Source: Arsenicicoccus sp. oral taxon 190 (lineage in GTDB: Bacteria > Actinomycetota > Actinomycetes > Actinomycetales > Dermatophilaceae). From it: a stretch of 64,000 nucleotides of DNA. Of this stretch, positions 16,298 to 24,677 are shown one piece after another. The stretch is from assembly GCF_001189535.1 (NCBI RefSeq), contig NZ_CP012070.1, positions 682,001-746,000 of the forward strand. The letters run 5' to 3'. The notes beneath the pieces are model-generated. The model made no database searches, was not told where the DNA came from, and worked only from the letters and a program-made list of their open reading frames with translations. Numbering within the stretch: the first letter of the stretch is position 1; every line of letters starts with the position of its first letter. Position numbers and translations under genes: made by a program.

Positions 16298-17278
16298 TCA
16301 GTAGGCCAGCGCGCGGTCGACGCCGTCGAGCACGCGGTCGAGGTCGGGCAGGTAGTGGTCCTCGTATTTGCTCGGCGGGTAGGGCAGGTAATAGCCCGCG
16401 ACCCGCTGCACCGGAGCCTCGAGGTGGTAGAAGCTGCGCTGCTGCACCTGGGCGGCGATCTCGGCGCCGAGCCCGAGGAAGGACGCAGCCTCGTGCACCA
16501 CGACGAGGCGGCCGGTGCGCTCGACCGACGCGCACACGGTGTCGATGTCCAGCGGGCTGACCGACCGCAGGTCGATCACCTCGATGGAGGTGCCCTCCTC
16601 CGCGGCGGCCGCGGCGGCCTGGATGCAGGTCTTGACCATCGGCCCGTAGCACGCGACGGTGACGTCGGTGCCGGCCACGATCACGTTGGCGCCGTAGAGC
16701 CCTCGCGGCGCGGACGGCGCCTCGAGGTCGACCTCACCCTTCTCGTGGTACCGGCGCTTGGGCTCGTAGAAGATCACCGGGTCGTCGGACTCGATGGCCT
16801 GCTGGATGCCCCAGTAGGCGTCCTCGGGGTTGGACACGAAGACGGTGCGCAGCCCCGCCGTGTGGGCGAAGTAGGCCTCGTTGGACTCGCTGTGGTGCTC
16901 GACCGCGCCGATGCCGCCACCCATGGGGATGCGGATCACCATGGGCAGCCGCAGCTTGCCGCGCGAGCGGTAGTGCATCTTGGAGACCTGCGACACGATC
17001 TGGTCGAACGCCGGGTACACGAAGCCGTCGAACTGGATCTCCGCGACGGGGCGGTACCCCCGCAGCGCCATACCGACGCTGGTCCCGATGATCCCGGACT
17101 CGGCGAGCGCGGAGTCCATGACCCGGTGCTCCCCGAAGTCCTTCTGCAGGTGCTCGGTGATCCGGAAGACGCCGCCGAGCTTGCCGACGTCCTCGCCGCA
17201 CAGCACGACCTTGGGGTCGCGCTCCATGGCGGCGCGCAGGCCGGCGTTGATGGCCTTGGCGATGGTGAGCTTGGTCAT
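16298..17278 (-). CDS. bkdB: Branched-chain 2-oxoacid dehydrogenase E1 beta subunit
   Basis: 326 aa thiamine-diphosphate enzyme subunit. Recognisable blocks include VVLCGEDVGKLGGVFRIT near residue 24, IGTSVGMALRGYRPVAEIQF and RIPMGGGIGAVEHHSE, and the C-terminal transketolase-like domain with VIDLRSVSPLDIDT. It starts 4 bp after the E1alpha stop, and E2 follows after 22 bp, so the three are made together. The HHSES substrate-loop region resembles BCKDH rather than PDH; the name rests on that and on E1alpha. Confidence 0.92.
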   Translation of the reverse strand: MTKLTIAKAINAGLRAAMERDPKVVLCGEDVGKLGGVFRITEHLQKDFGEHRVMDSALAESGIIGTSVGMALRGYRPVAEIQFDGFVYPAFDQIVSQVSKMHYRSRGKLRLPMVIRIPMGGGIGAVEHHSESNEAYFAHTAGLRTVFVSNPEDAYWGIQQAIESDDPVIFYEPKRRYHEKGEVDLEAPSAPRGLYGANVIVAGTDVTVACYGPMVKTCIQAAAAAAEEGTSIEVIDLRSVSPLDIDTVCASVERTGRLVVVHEAASFLGLGAEIAAQVQQRSFYHLEAPVQRVAGYYLPYPPSKYEDHYLPDLDRVLDGVDRALAY

Positions 17279-17281
17279 CGC

Positions 17282-18460
17282 TCAGTTCTCCTCGAAGCTC
17301 GCGGCGTAGGCAGCGAACTCCGCGCGCTGCTCCTCGACCAGGGGGAACTCGTCCACGTAGAGGTGGTCGAACATCCCGTGCGGGTCCGGGTCGGGCATCC
17401 CCACCGTGCCGGTGCGGATCTCCTCGGCGATGGCGTCGGCCTCGGCGTCCACGGCCTCGAAGAACGCCTGGTCGGCCTTGCCGGTGCGGGTCAGGTAGGC
17501 GCGCAGCCGCTGGATCGGGTCGCGGTGCTTCCACACCTCGACCTCGGCGTCGACGCGGTACTTCGTGGGGTCGTCGGACGTGGTGTGCGCGGCCATGCGG
17601 TAGGTGTAGGCCTCGATCAGCGAGGGGCCCTGCCCGTCGCGGGCGCGGTCCAGCATCGCCTTGGAGACCGCGTATGACGCCAGCACGTCGTTGCCGTCGA
17701 CCCGCAGGCCGGGGAAACCGAAGCCGTTGGCGCGGTGGTGCAGCGGGCCGCGGGTCTGCCGCTCGTTGGGCTCGGAGATAGCCCACTGGTTGTTCTGGCA
17801 GAAGAAGACGATGGGGGCGTTGTTGACGCCGGCGAAGACGAAGGACTCGTTGACGTCGCCCTGGGCGGTCGCCCCGTCGCCGAAGAAGGCCACGACGGCG
17901 GCGTCGCGGTCCGGGTCGCCGGTGCCGACGGCGCCGTCGAGGGTGATCCCCATGGCGTAGCCCGTGCCCATGAGCACCTGGTTGCCGATGACGATGGTGT
18001 AGAGGTGCATCCCGACCTCGCGGGGGTCCCAGCCGCCCTGGTCGACGCCGCGGAACTGCGACATCACCTGCAACGGCTTGATCCCGCGGCACCAGCCCAC
18101 GCCGTGCTCGCGGTACCCGGGGAAGGCGTGGTCCTGCTTGCGCATGGCCCGCCCGACGCCGATCTGGGCGGCCTCCTGACCGAGCAGCGAGACCCACAGC
18201 CCGAGCTGGCCCTGGCGCTGCAGCGCGGTGCCCTCGGTGTCCACGCGGCGGATCAGCAGCATGTCGCGGTAGAACCCGCGCAGGTCCTCGTCGGTGAGGT
18301 GCTCGACGTAGCGGGAGTACTCCGGGTGGTCGACGCGCTCACCCTCGGGTGTCAGCAGCTGGATCATCTCCGGGCCGCCGTAGGCGTCGTTGCGGGCGGG
18401 GGTCCGGTCCTGCCGGGGACGGGGCTCGCCATCTCCCGGGGCGACGACGGGGTCGCTCAT
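17282..18460 (-). CDS. bkdA: Branched-chain 2-oxoacid dehydrogenase E1 alpha subunit
   Basis: 392 aa. The ThDP-binding region is seen in FFGDGATAQGDVNESFVFAG and NNAPIVFFCQNNQWAIS, followed by the phosphorylation-loop-like segment YRMAAHTTSDDPTKY. Residues AISEPNERQT favour the branched-chain class, although pyruvate-type E1 cannot be excluded. First gene of the operon, with a strong GAAGGAGATC ribosome site before ATG 18460. It catalyses decarboxylation of the 2-oxoacid and reductive acylation of lipoyl-E2. Confidence 0.92.
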   Translation of the reverse strand: MSDPVVAPGDGEPRPRQDRTPARNDAYGGPEMIQLLTPEGERVDHPEYSRYVEHLTDEDLRGFYRDMLLIRRVDTEGTALQRQGQLGLWVSLLGQEAAQIGVGRAMRKQDHAFPGYREHGVGWCRGIKPLQVMSQFRGVDQGGWDPREVGMHLYTIVIGNQVLMGTGYAMGITLDGAVGTGDPDRDAAVVAFFGDGATAQGDVNESFVFAGVNNAPIVFFCQNNQWAISEPNERQTRGPLHHRANGFGFPGLRVDGNDVLASYAVSKAMLDRARDGQGPSLIEAYTYRMAAHTTSDDPTKYRVDAEVEVWKHRDPIQRLRAYLTRTGKADQAFFEAVDAEADAIAEEIRTGTVGMPDPDPHGMFDHLYVDEFPLVEEQRAEFAAYAASFEEN

Positions 18461-18724
18461 GTCAGATCTCCTTCGATCCGTCGGGCCGCGCAGGGTCGCT
18501 GCGCAGACCGGGCTCGGGCCACGCGGGGCGGGGTCTCCGCCCAGGCTCGGTCGTTGCGCGGGTCGCGCGGGCGGACCGGGCCGGCCGATCGTGGCGGTCG
18601 ACGCGCCTCGGTGGACGCTTTGGGCCTAGCGAGGGCAGCGTACCTGCCGGGGCCGCGTGTGTCTGCCACGGCCCTGCCCCGGGGCAGCTGCGAGCCGCGT
18701 CGCGGGCGGCCGTCACCGGCGGCG
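18461..18724. other. 264-bp region upstream of bkdA
   Basis: No gene seen. A TACGCT hexamer on the minus strand (18637-18642) could be a -10 box for bkdABC, but it would leave a leader of about 170 nt. No clear operator found. Confidence 0.3.
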
Positions 18725-19915
18725 TCAGGGCGTGCTGGTGCGTGCGGGGGCAGGCGGCGTGGCCGTGCCCGTAGTCGTGCCCGTCGTCTGGGCCGTCGGA
18801 CCAGCCGGTATGGCGCTCGCGGCGCCGCCTCCCGCGCCGGAAGCGCCCGAGCCGGCGCCCCCGGCACCCGAGCCGGCGGCCGGAGCCCCGGAGGTGGGGC
18901 TGGGCGTGGTCTCGCCACGGGGCTGGGTGGTCGGGGACGGCTGCGGGGAGACCCCCGGCGTGGGCGACGCGGTGACCGTGCTCGTGGGCGCAGCCGTCGG
19001 CGTCGGGGTGCTCGGGGTCGTGCTCTCCCCCGGGGCGGGCGACGTGGGGGTCGACGGGCCGGTCGGGCTGGGGGGGGCGGGGGCCGGGGCGGACCCGCCG
19101 GTGGTGGGCGCCCCCGAGGTCGGGTCGGTCGGGGCCGGGGTGGTCGGCTCCGGGTCGGGCTCGTGGGCGCGTCGCAGCCAGTCCCCCGGGTCGGGGTTGG
19201 TCGGTGAGGGGACGTCCGGCGGGCTGGAGGGGGTCCCCGGCCAGGCTCCGGGGCCGGCCGCGAGGTCGGTGCCCGGCTCGGCGGGCGCCATCATCAGCGT
19301 CAGGGTGGGGGCCGGGGCGGCGAGCGCGATCAGGGGCGACTGCTCGAGGGGGGTCGCTCCGCCCGGGTCGACCCCGGCGGGCACGAGCTGGGCCGCCCTC
19401 ACCAAGGCCCCGAGCAGGCTGTCGCCGCTCAGACCGGTGAGGGGCGCGGCGACCTGGATGACGGGCGCGACGTCGCGCAGCGCCGCGAGCCGCCGTTCGG
19501 CCGGGTCGAAGACGACCTGCTCGAGCACCTGACCGCGGGGGGCCGCCGACAGGATCGACGGCAGCGCGATGTCCAGGGACGTGTCGGGGTCGGTCGCCTC
19601 GGTGCGCTGCGGCTGCTGCACGATGAGCGGCACCGCGCGGACCCGGTCGGGCCGCGCCGCGAGGGTCCCGGGAGCCCCTGCGGAGGACGCGGACGCCAGG
19701 TCGTCGGCCGCGGTGGCGGCCTGGGCGAGGGCCCGCGACGGCGGTGCCCCCGCACTGCCGTGGGCGCCGCCCAGGGTGCCGGTGGACAGGCTCAGCGCGG
19801 CCAGCACCGCGGTGCTGCCGACCCCGAGCGACGCCAGCGCGAGGGTCGGCCGCCAGGCCGTCCCCCCACGTCGCGTCCGCCCGTCACCAGGCCCAAGGTT
19901 CCCCACGAGTCCCAT
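18725..19915 (-). CDS. Secreted or membrane-anchored Pro/Thr-rich protein
   Basis: 396 aa of unknown function. A basic N-terminus (GRTRRGGTAWRP) is followed by a hydrophobic segment near residues 22-45 (LALASLGVGSTAVLAAL), a signal or anchor. Residues 90-215 may fold, with QQPQRTEATDPDTSLDIALP. The C-terminal 160 residues are a low-complexity linker of Pro, Thr, Ser, Gly and Ala, as in wall-spanning proteins. An equally open frame on the other strand is rejected as its shadow. The gene stands alone downstream of hisC on the same strand. Confidence 0.65.
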   Translation of the reverse strand: MGLVGNLGPGDGRTRRGGTAWRPTLALASLGVGSTAVLAALSLSTGTLGGAHGSAGAPPSRALAQAATAADDLASASSAGAPGTLAARPDRVRAVPLIVQQPQRTEATDPDTSLDIALPSILSAAPRGQVLEQVVFDPAERRLAALRDVAPVIQVAAPLTGLSGDSLLGALVRAAQLVPAGVDPGGATPLEQSPLIALAAPAPTLTLMMAPAEPGTDLAAGPGAWPGTPSSPPDVPSPTNPDPGDWLRRAHEPDPEPTTPAPTDPTSGAPTTGGSAPAPAPPSPTGPSTPTSPAPGESTTPSTPTPTAAPTSTVTASPTPGVSPQPSPTTQPRGETTPSPTSGAPAAGSGAGGAGSGASGAGGGAASAIPAGPTAQTTGTTTGTATPPAPARTSTP

Positions 19916-19971
19916 GGTGGGTCACGCCCTGGGCACCAACAAGTGAAGTCGGGGTAAACCGTCCACCGTGA

Positions 19972-21090
19972 CTAGTCATCGGGCTGGAGGCGCTCCCGCA
20001 ACCCTGCGGCCAGCTCGAGCAGCCGCGAGTTGGCCTCGGGCTCGGCGATGGTGACGCGCACCCCGTCGTCGCCATACTGGCGCACCACCAGCCCGGCGTC
20101 CCGACAGGCCTCGGCGAGCTCCGTGCAGTGCTCACCGAGCGGGAAGTAGATGAAGTTGGCCTGCGTGTCCGGCAGCCGCCAGCCCTGGGCGGCGAGCCCC
20201 TGGGCGACCCGCTCCCGCTCGGCGACGATGGCCTCGACCCGCTCGTCGAGCTCCGCGAAGAGCCCGAGGCTGGCGACCGCCGCGTCCTCGGCGATCCGGC
20301 TGACGCCGAAGGGCAGCGCGGTCTTGCGGAGGGCCGTGGCGACCTCGGCAGGCGCCACCGCGTAGCCCACGCGCAGCCCCGCCAGCCCGTAGGCCTTGGA
20401 GAAGGTGCGCAGCACGGCGACGTTGGAGTGACGGCGGTAGACGTCCAGCGCGTCCGGGGTGTCGGGGTCGCGGACGAACTCCAGGTAGGCCTCGTCCAGG
20501 ACCACCAGCACGTGCGGGGGCACCTTGGCCAGGAAGGCCTCGAGCTCGTCGCTGTGGACGGACGGGCCGGTGGGGTTGTTGGGGCTGCACACGATGACCA
20601 GGCGGGTCCGGTCGGTGATGGCGTCGGCCATGGCGTCGAGGTCGTGACGGTGGTCGGCGGTCAGCGGCACCGGCACGCCCACCGCGCCCGCGAGCGCCGT
20701 CACGATCGGGTAGAGCTCGAACGACCGCCACGCGTAGACGATCTCGTCGCCGGCGTCGCAGGTGGCGGTGACCAGCTGGGTCAGGACGCCGGAGGAGCCG
20801 GTGCCCGTGGTGATGTGGTCGTGCGGCACGCCCAGGAAGTCGGCGAGCGCCTGCGTGAGCTCGGTGACCGCCATGTCGGGGTAGCGGTTCATGGTCCGGG
20901 CGGCGGCCGCGACGATCTCGAGGACGCCGGGCAGCGGCGGGTAGGGGTTCTCGTTGCTGCTGACCTTGAACGTCGTCATCCCCGCGATCTCGGGGGCGGG
21001 CCGGCCGGGCGCGTAGGCAGGGACCCCGCCCAGCGCCTCGCGCAGACGGACGGGTCGAGGCTGGCTGGTGGCGTCGTCGGCAGCAGTCAT
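19972..21090 (-). CDS. hisC: Histidinol-phosphate aminotransferase
   Basis: PLP-dependent fold-type I enzyme, 372 aa, normal length. Landmarks are SSNENPYPPLPG near the N-terminus, GTGSSGVLTQLV, the substrate loop CSPNNPTGP, LDEAYLEF, and the PLP lysine in RTFSKAYGLAGLRVGYA near residue 235, then the Arg in the C-terminal GVRVTIAEPEAN. It acts in histidine synthesis; HisC-type enzymes outside the his operon may instead transaminate aromatic 2-oxoacids, and no other his gene is nearby. ATG 21090 is supported by a promoter-like hexamer just upstream. Confidence 0.9.
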   Translation of the reverse strand: MTAADDATSQPRPVRLREALGGVPAYAPGRPAPEIAGMTTFKVSSNENPYPPLPGVLEIVAAAARTMNRYPDMAVTELTQALADFLGVPHDHITTGTGSSGVLTQLVTATCDAGDEIVYAWRSFELYPIVTALAGAVGVPVPLTADHRHDLDAMADAITDRTRLVIVCSPNNPTGPSVHSDELEAFLAKVPPHVLVVLDEAYLEFVRDPDTPDALDVYRRHSNVAVLRTFSKAYGLAGLRVGYAVAPAEVATALRKTALPFGVSRIAEDAAVASLGLFAELDERVEAIVAERERVAQGLAAQGWRLPDTQANFIYFPLGEHCTELAEACRDAGLVVRQYGDDGVRVTIAEPEANSRLLELAAGLRERLQPDD

Positions 21091-21097
21091 GGTGCAC

Positions 21098-21103
21098 ACC
21101 TTA
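21098..21103 (-). promoter_or_regulatory. Likely -10 box of a leaderless transcript
   Basis: TAAGGT (minus strand) ends 7 nt before ATG 21090 of hisC. Confidence 0.45.
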
Positions 21104-21132
21104 GGCCCGGCCTCGCGTGCCACCATAGGCGC

Positions 21133-21525
21133 ATGAAGAACTTCGCGATCAAGACGCTCGTCAACGGCATCGCGCTCTGGGTGGCGGCGATGGTCGTGTC
21201 CGGCATACACCTCGGGGAGGACAAGCCGTCGCTCGCCACGCGACTGGTCTCCATCCTCCTGGTCGCCATCCTCTTCGGGCTGCTCAACGCGGTGGTGAAG
21301 CCGATCGTGAAGCTCTTCTCGCTCCCGGCGATCATCCTCACGCTGGGGCTCTTCACGTGGGTGATCAACGCGTTGATGCTGCAGCTCACGTCGTGGCTGG
21401 CCGGGCCGCTCGGGCTGGACTTCCGGGTCGAGCACTTCTTCTGGGACGCGATCCTCGGCGCCCTGGTGGTGGCCTTCGTCTCGCTGCTGCTCAACATCCT
21501 GCTGCCCGACGCCGACGAGCTCTGA
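21133..21525 (+). CDS. Phage holin family (DUF360-like) membrane protein
   Basis: 130 aa with four predicted helices: ALWVAAMVVSGI, ILLVAILFGLLNAVV, IILTLGLFTWVINALML and ILGALVVAFVSLLLNILL. The KPIVKLFSLP motif between helices 2 and 3 is typical of the PF04020 family, which is common on bacterial chromosomes and not tied to lysis. Only 42 bp separate its start from that of divergent hisC. No strong ribosome site is seen. Confidence 0.85.
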   Translation: MKNFAIKTLVNGIALWVAAMVVSGIHLGEDKPSLATRLVSILLVAILFGLLNAVVKPIVKLFSLPAIILTLGLFTWVINALMLQLTSWLAGPLGLDFRVEHFFWDAILGALVVAFVSLLLNILLPDADEL

Positions 21526-21575
21526 GCCCCCGCACCGTCCGCACCGCGCACCGTCCGCCACCCCCCACCGTCCGC

Positions 21576-21645
21576 CATTGGTCACCAATGCCGCGATGGA
21601 ACGTTCATATGGGGCCTGATCCGTCCATTGGTGACCAATGGACGG
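21576..21645. terminator. Two related hairpins between convergent genes
   Basis: CATTGGT-C-ACCAATG (21576-21590) and a longer palindrome at 21621-21645 (CCGTCCATTGGT, one-base centre, complement) share the same core. The second ends exactly where the NUDIX gene's stop begins. They may terminate the two convergent transcripts or pair with each other; a protein-binding role is also possible. Confidence 0.5.
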
Positions 21646-22413
21646 TCAGGGGCGCGGGCGCCCGTCGATCAGGTATGCCGTCCCCCTGCCCCGCGGGGTC
21701 GCCGCGAGGTGGTTCAGCAGGGTGACGACGTAGGGGGCGCAATGCTCGGCGACCTCCCGCGGCGTCGCCCAGTGGACCGCGCGGATCTCGCGGGGCTGCA
21801 CGGTGATCCGTCGCTGCAGCTCGTCGGGGTCGTGGTCGCCGCCGTCGAAGACGAACAGCGTCGCGTCGCTCCACCCGCGGTAGGGCGGGAGCCAGTCGAC
21901 CGCGAGGAGGTCGCCGACCTGCAGGTCGATCCCGAGCTCCTCGGTGACCTCCCGCTCGGCGGTCGTCGAGGGTGGCTCACCGGGGTCGACGATGCCGCCG
22001 GGCAGGTCCCACTCCCGCTTGTAGGTGAGCTCGCACAGCAGCACCCGGCCCTGCGGGTCGCGCAGCAGCGCCTGGGCGATGTTGCGCTTGGTGGGCATCG
22101 TCGTGTTGAGCACGCCGAGGAATCCCTCGCGTGTCTCCGGGCCCGGGTCGTCCGCCAGGCGGGCCATGACCACGACGTCCCCGTGCCTGGGGCCGAGGCC
22201 GCGCAGCACGCCTTCGCGGCGCAGGCCGAGGCGGGCCGCCAGGCGGTGGGTGCGGGCGTCCTCCGGGGCGTGGTGCACCTGGATGCGTCGCCAGCCGCCC
22301 TCGATGCCGGCCGCGAGCCGCGCCCGGAGGGCCTCGACGTCGGCGAGCTGGTCGGGATCGGCGCCCGCGAGGTCGAGCTGGACGACGCCGGGCGCCACTT
22401 CGTGGACGATCAC
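21646..22413 (-). CDS. GNAT-like/NUDIX hydrolase fusion
   Basis: 255 aa. The first ~100 residues look like a degenerate GNAT acetyltransferase half (RRIQVHHAPEDARTHRLAARLGLRREGVLRGL). Residues ~110-245 form a NUDIX domain with a complete Nudix box (G-x5-E-x7-REVTEELGI), so metal-dependent hydrolysis of a nucleoside diphosphate-X substrate is expected. The GTG start at 22411-22413 overlaps the TGA of the upstream esterase by 4 bp, implying translational coupling. The substrate is unknown. Confidence 0.82.
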   Translation of the reverse strand: MIVHEVAPGVVQLDLAGADPDQLADVEALRARLAAGIEGGWRRIQVHHAPEDARTHRLAARLGLRREGVLRGLGPRHGDVVVMARLADDPGPETREGFLGVLNTTMPTKRNIAQALLRDPQGRVLLCELTYKREWDLPGGIVDPGEPPSTTAEREVTEELGIDLQVGDLLAVDWLPPYRGWSDATLFVFDGGDHDPDELQRRITVQPREIRAVHWATPREVAEHCAPYVVTLLNHLAATPRGRGTAYLIDGRPRP

Positions 22414-23468
22414 CGGCGCACCAGCAGGTCGCGGACCGCCTCGCTGACCTCGATGACCAGGTCCCGGCTCGCCCTCGACAGGCCCATGGCGTTGATGTCG
22501 CCGTGGGTGCCGTCCTCGTCGACGCGCAGCGTCACGGGCACCCCGGCCTCCTCGAGGCGGGCGGCGTAGGCCAGGCCCTCGTCGCGGAGCACGTCGAACG
22601 CCGCGACCAGCACGTATGCCGGGGGCAGGCCCCCGAGGTGGCGAGCCAGCAGGGGCGACGCGTCGGGGTGGCCGGCCTGCTCCGGCTCGCGTAGGTAGTG
22701 GTGGGAGTACCAGTCCATCGTCGCCTCGGTCAGGTAGTAGCCCTGGGCGAACAACGTGTAGGAGCGGGCCTTGCGGCTCCAGTCGACGACCGGCGTGAGG
22801 AGCACCTGCAGGTCGGGGCCGCCGGCCTCGTCCTCCACGGTGCGGTGGCACACGACGGCCGCGAGGTTGCCGCCGGCGCTGTCGCCCATCACGGCGACCG
22901 GCGCGTCCGGCGCGGCGTAGTCGCCGAGGTGGTCCCGCACGTGGCGGAAGGCCGCCACCGCGTCCTCGACCGCGCACGGGAAGGCGTGCTCCGGCGCGAG
23001 GCGGTAGTCCACCGAGACCACGACGCAGCCGGAGTAGCGGGCGAGGAAACGGCATACGGGATCGACGGTGTCGAGGGAGCCGGAGACGAAGCCGCCGCCG
23101 TGGAAGTAGACGACGACGCCGGGGGCGGGCCGGTCGGGTCGCGGGTTGTAGACGCGCACCGGGATGTCGCCGCCCGGCCCCGGGACGGCAGCGTCGCGGA
23201 CCGACGCGACGTGCGGGCGGTGGCCGAAGAGCCACGCCTCGGTCTCCATCTCGGCGCGCCACTGCTCGGGGGTGAGCTCGGCGGCGTCGCTGCCGGGCGA
23301 CACCTCGAGCAGCCGGAGGGCCGCCTGCACGTCACCGCGCAGGGTGTAGCCGTCGACGCGCCGTGGTCGCCCGGCCACGGCCCGGATCACGGGAGCGGGC
23401 AGCCGGGCGAGGCCGCGCAGGACGGAGCGGGTCGCGCGGAGGGTCACCGGAGGGCGGGGCGAGGACAC
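22410..23468 (-). CDS. Alpha/beta hydrolase, HSL-type esterase
   Basis: 352 aa. The oxyanion-hole motif HGGG (VVVYFHGGGFVSGS) and the nucleophile GDSAGG (AVMGDSAGGNLAAVV) define the hormone-sensitive lipase family of carboxylesterases; the acid and base lie in FDVLRDEG and DGTHGDINAMG. The GTG start at 23468 has GGAGG close upstream. It overlaps the NUDIX gene, and the EamA exporter gene lies 7 bp upstream on the same strand, so the three probably form one operon. Confidence 0.87.
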   Translation of the reverse strand: MSSPRPPVTLRATRSVLRGLARLPAPVIRAVAGRPRRVDGYTLRGDVQAALRLLEVSPGSDAAELTPEQWRAEMETEAWLFGHRPHVASVRDAAVPGPGGDIPVRVYNPRPDRPAPGVVVYFHGGGFVSGSLDTVDPVCRFLARYSGCVVVSVDYRLAPEHAFPCAVEDAVAAFRHVRDHLGDYAAPDAPVAVMGDSAGGNLAAVVCHRTVEDEAGGPDLQVLLTPVVDWSRKARSYTLFAQGYYLTEATMDWYSHHYLREPEQAGHPDASPLLARHLGGLPPAYVLVAAFDVLRDEGLAYAARLEEAGVPVTLRVDEDGTHGDINAMGLSRASRDLVIEVSEAVRDLLVRR

Positions 23469-23475
23469 CCCTCCA

Positions 23476-24561
23476 TCATGCCCGGGACTCGCCGACCTTG
23501 ACCGTAGCGACGCCCGCGAGGATCAGCGCCCCGCCGGCCAGCTGGACCAGACCTGGCAGCTCGCCGAGCAGGATCCACGCGAAGATCACGGCGAAGACGA
23601 CCTCGGTCAGCCCCACGAAGGACGCGACGGTGGAGCCGAGGCGCCGGGTGGCGGCGACGCCGAAGGCGTAGGCCACGGCGGCGGCGACCACCGCGAGGCC
23701 GGCGATCGGCACCCAGACCGGCACGGTCAGGCCAGCGAGGACCGCGGGGGCCGTGGAGGCGACCATCGGGACGAGACCCACCAGGCCGGAGAGGGCGAGG
23801 ACCGCGGCGCCGACGAGCATGCCCCCCGCGGCGAGGGCGATCGGCGGCAGGCCCTTGGTCTCGCGGGCGCCTAGGAGGAAGTAGGTGGCGTTGCAGCAGG
23901 CCGCGGCGAGGCCCCACAGGAGGCCGACCGGGTCGATGCCGATGCCGCCGAAGAGGTCGATCACCAGGGCCAGGCCCGCCATCGCGAAGGTGGCGCCGAG
24001 GAGGGTGGCGGGCGCCGGGCGGCGGCGGGTGCGCAGCCAGAGGTAGCCGACGATGAGGATCGGGGCGAGGTACTCCAGCAGCAGAGCGACCCCGACCGAC
24101 AGGTGGCTGACGGCGTTGAAGTAGAAGAGCTGGCTGCCGGCCACGGCCACGAAGCCGTAGCCGAGGATGATGCCCCAGTTGTCGAGGAGCGCGCGGTAGC
24201 GGCCGCGCAGCACCCAGGCCGCCGGCAGCGCCAGCGCGAGCGCAGCGCCGGCCATGCGGGCGGTGACGGCGGCGCCCGGGGACCAGCCGGACTCGAGCAG
24301 GGCCTTGGCGAAGGAACCGCTGGTGGCGAAGGCAGCCGCGGAGATGAGGGCGAGGACGAGCCCGTGCGAGCTGCCCCGGCCGGTGCGGGCCTCGGTCGCC
24401 TCGGCGTCGGAGACGGGCGGGAGCGCCTCGGCGACCTCGAGGTCGCGCAGGTCCATGCCGTCGACCGGGTCGGTGAGGGTCGGGTCGAAGGCGCGGGGGA
24501 CGCGGGTCTCCTCGACGGGGGTGGCGCGGGTGGCGCCGGCGGTGCTGGTCATGGCGGTCAT
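23476..24561 (-). CDS. EamA/DMT-family transporter
   Basis: 361 aa. A polar 75-residue N-terminal tail is followed by about ten transmembrane helices in two EamA repeats (roughly 75-205 and 225-355), as in small-metabolite exporters of the drug/metabolite transporter superfamily. GAGGAG lies before ATG 24561; a second ATG three codons in is an alternative. It is divergent from a CGNR-type regulator with a strong palindrome between them, so that regulator probably controls it. Confidence 0.87.
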   Translation of the reverse strand: MTAMTSTAGATRATPVEETRVPRAFDPTLTDPVDGMDLRDLEVAEALPPVSDAEATEARTGRGSSHGLVLALISAAAFATSGSFAKALLESGWSPGAAVTARMAGAALALALPAAWVLRGRYRALLDNWGIILGYGFVAVAGSQLFYFNAVSHLSVGVALLLEYLAPILIVGYLWLRTRRRPAPATLLGATFAMAGLALVIDLFGGIGIDPVGLLWGLAAACCNATYFLLGARETKGLPPIALAAGGMLVGAAVLALSGLVGLVPMVASTAPAVLAGLTVPVWVPIAGLAVVAAAVAYAFGVAATRRLGSTVASFVGLTEVVFAVIFAWILLGELPGLVQLAGGALILAGVATVKVGESRA

Positions 24562-24615
24562 GGGGCACTCCTCTCGGGCGTATCAGGGCACGGCTGTCGT
24601 GACGCACGACAGCGG

Positions 24616-24650
24616 GCGTCATCAGCGAAACGGGATTACGCTGATGACGC
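24616..24650. promoter_or_regulatory. Perfect 12-bp inverted repeat in a divergent promoter region
   Basis: GCGTCATCAGCG (24616-24627) and its exact complement (24639-24650) are separated by 11 bp, giving half-site centres 23 bp apart, about two helical turns. It lies between the EamA exporter and the CGNR regulator, 28 bp from the regulator's ATG. Best candidate operator in the window for autoregulation; a hairpin is less likely in this position. Confidence 0.7.
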
Positions 24651-24677
24651 TAGACCTGGGCGACGTAAGGAGTCAAG

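Noticed and set aside
18657..19532. Long Gly/Ala/Pro-rich open frame on the plus strand
   Set aside because: It is antisense to the Pro/Thr-rich exported protein; base composition of that gene keeps the opposite frame open, and it lacks a ribosome site and family similarity.
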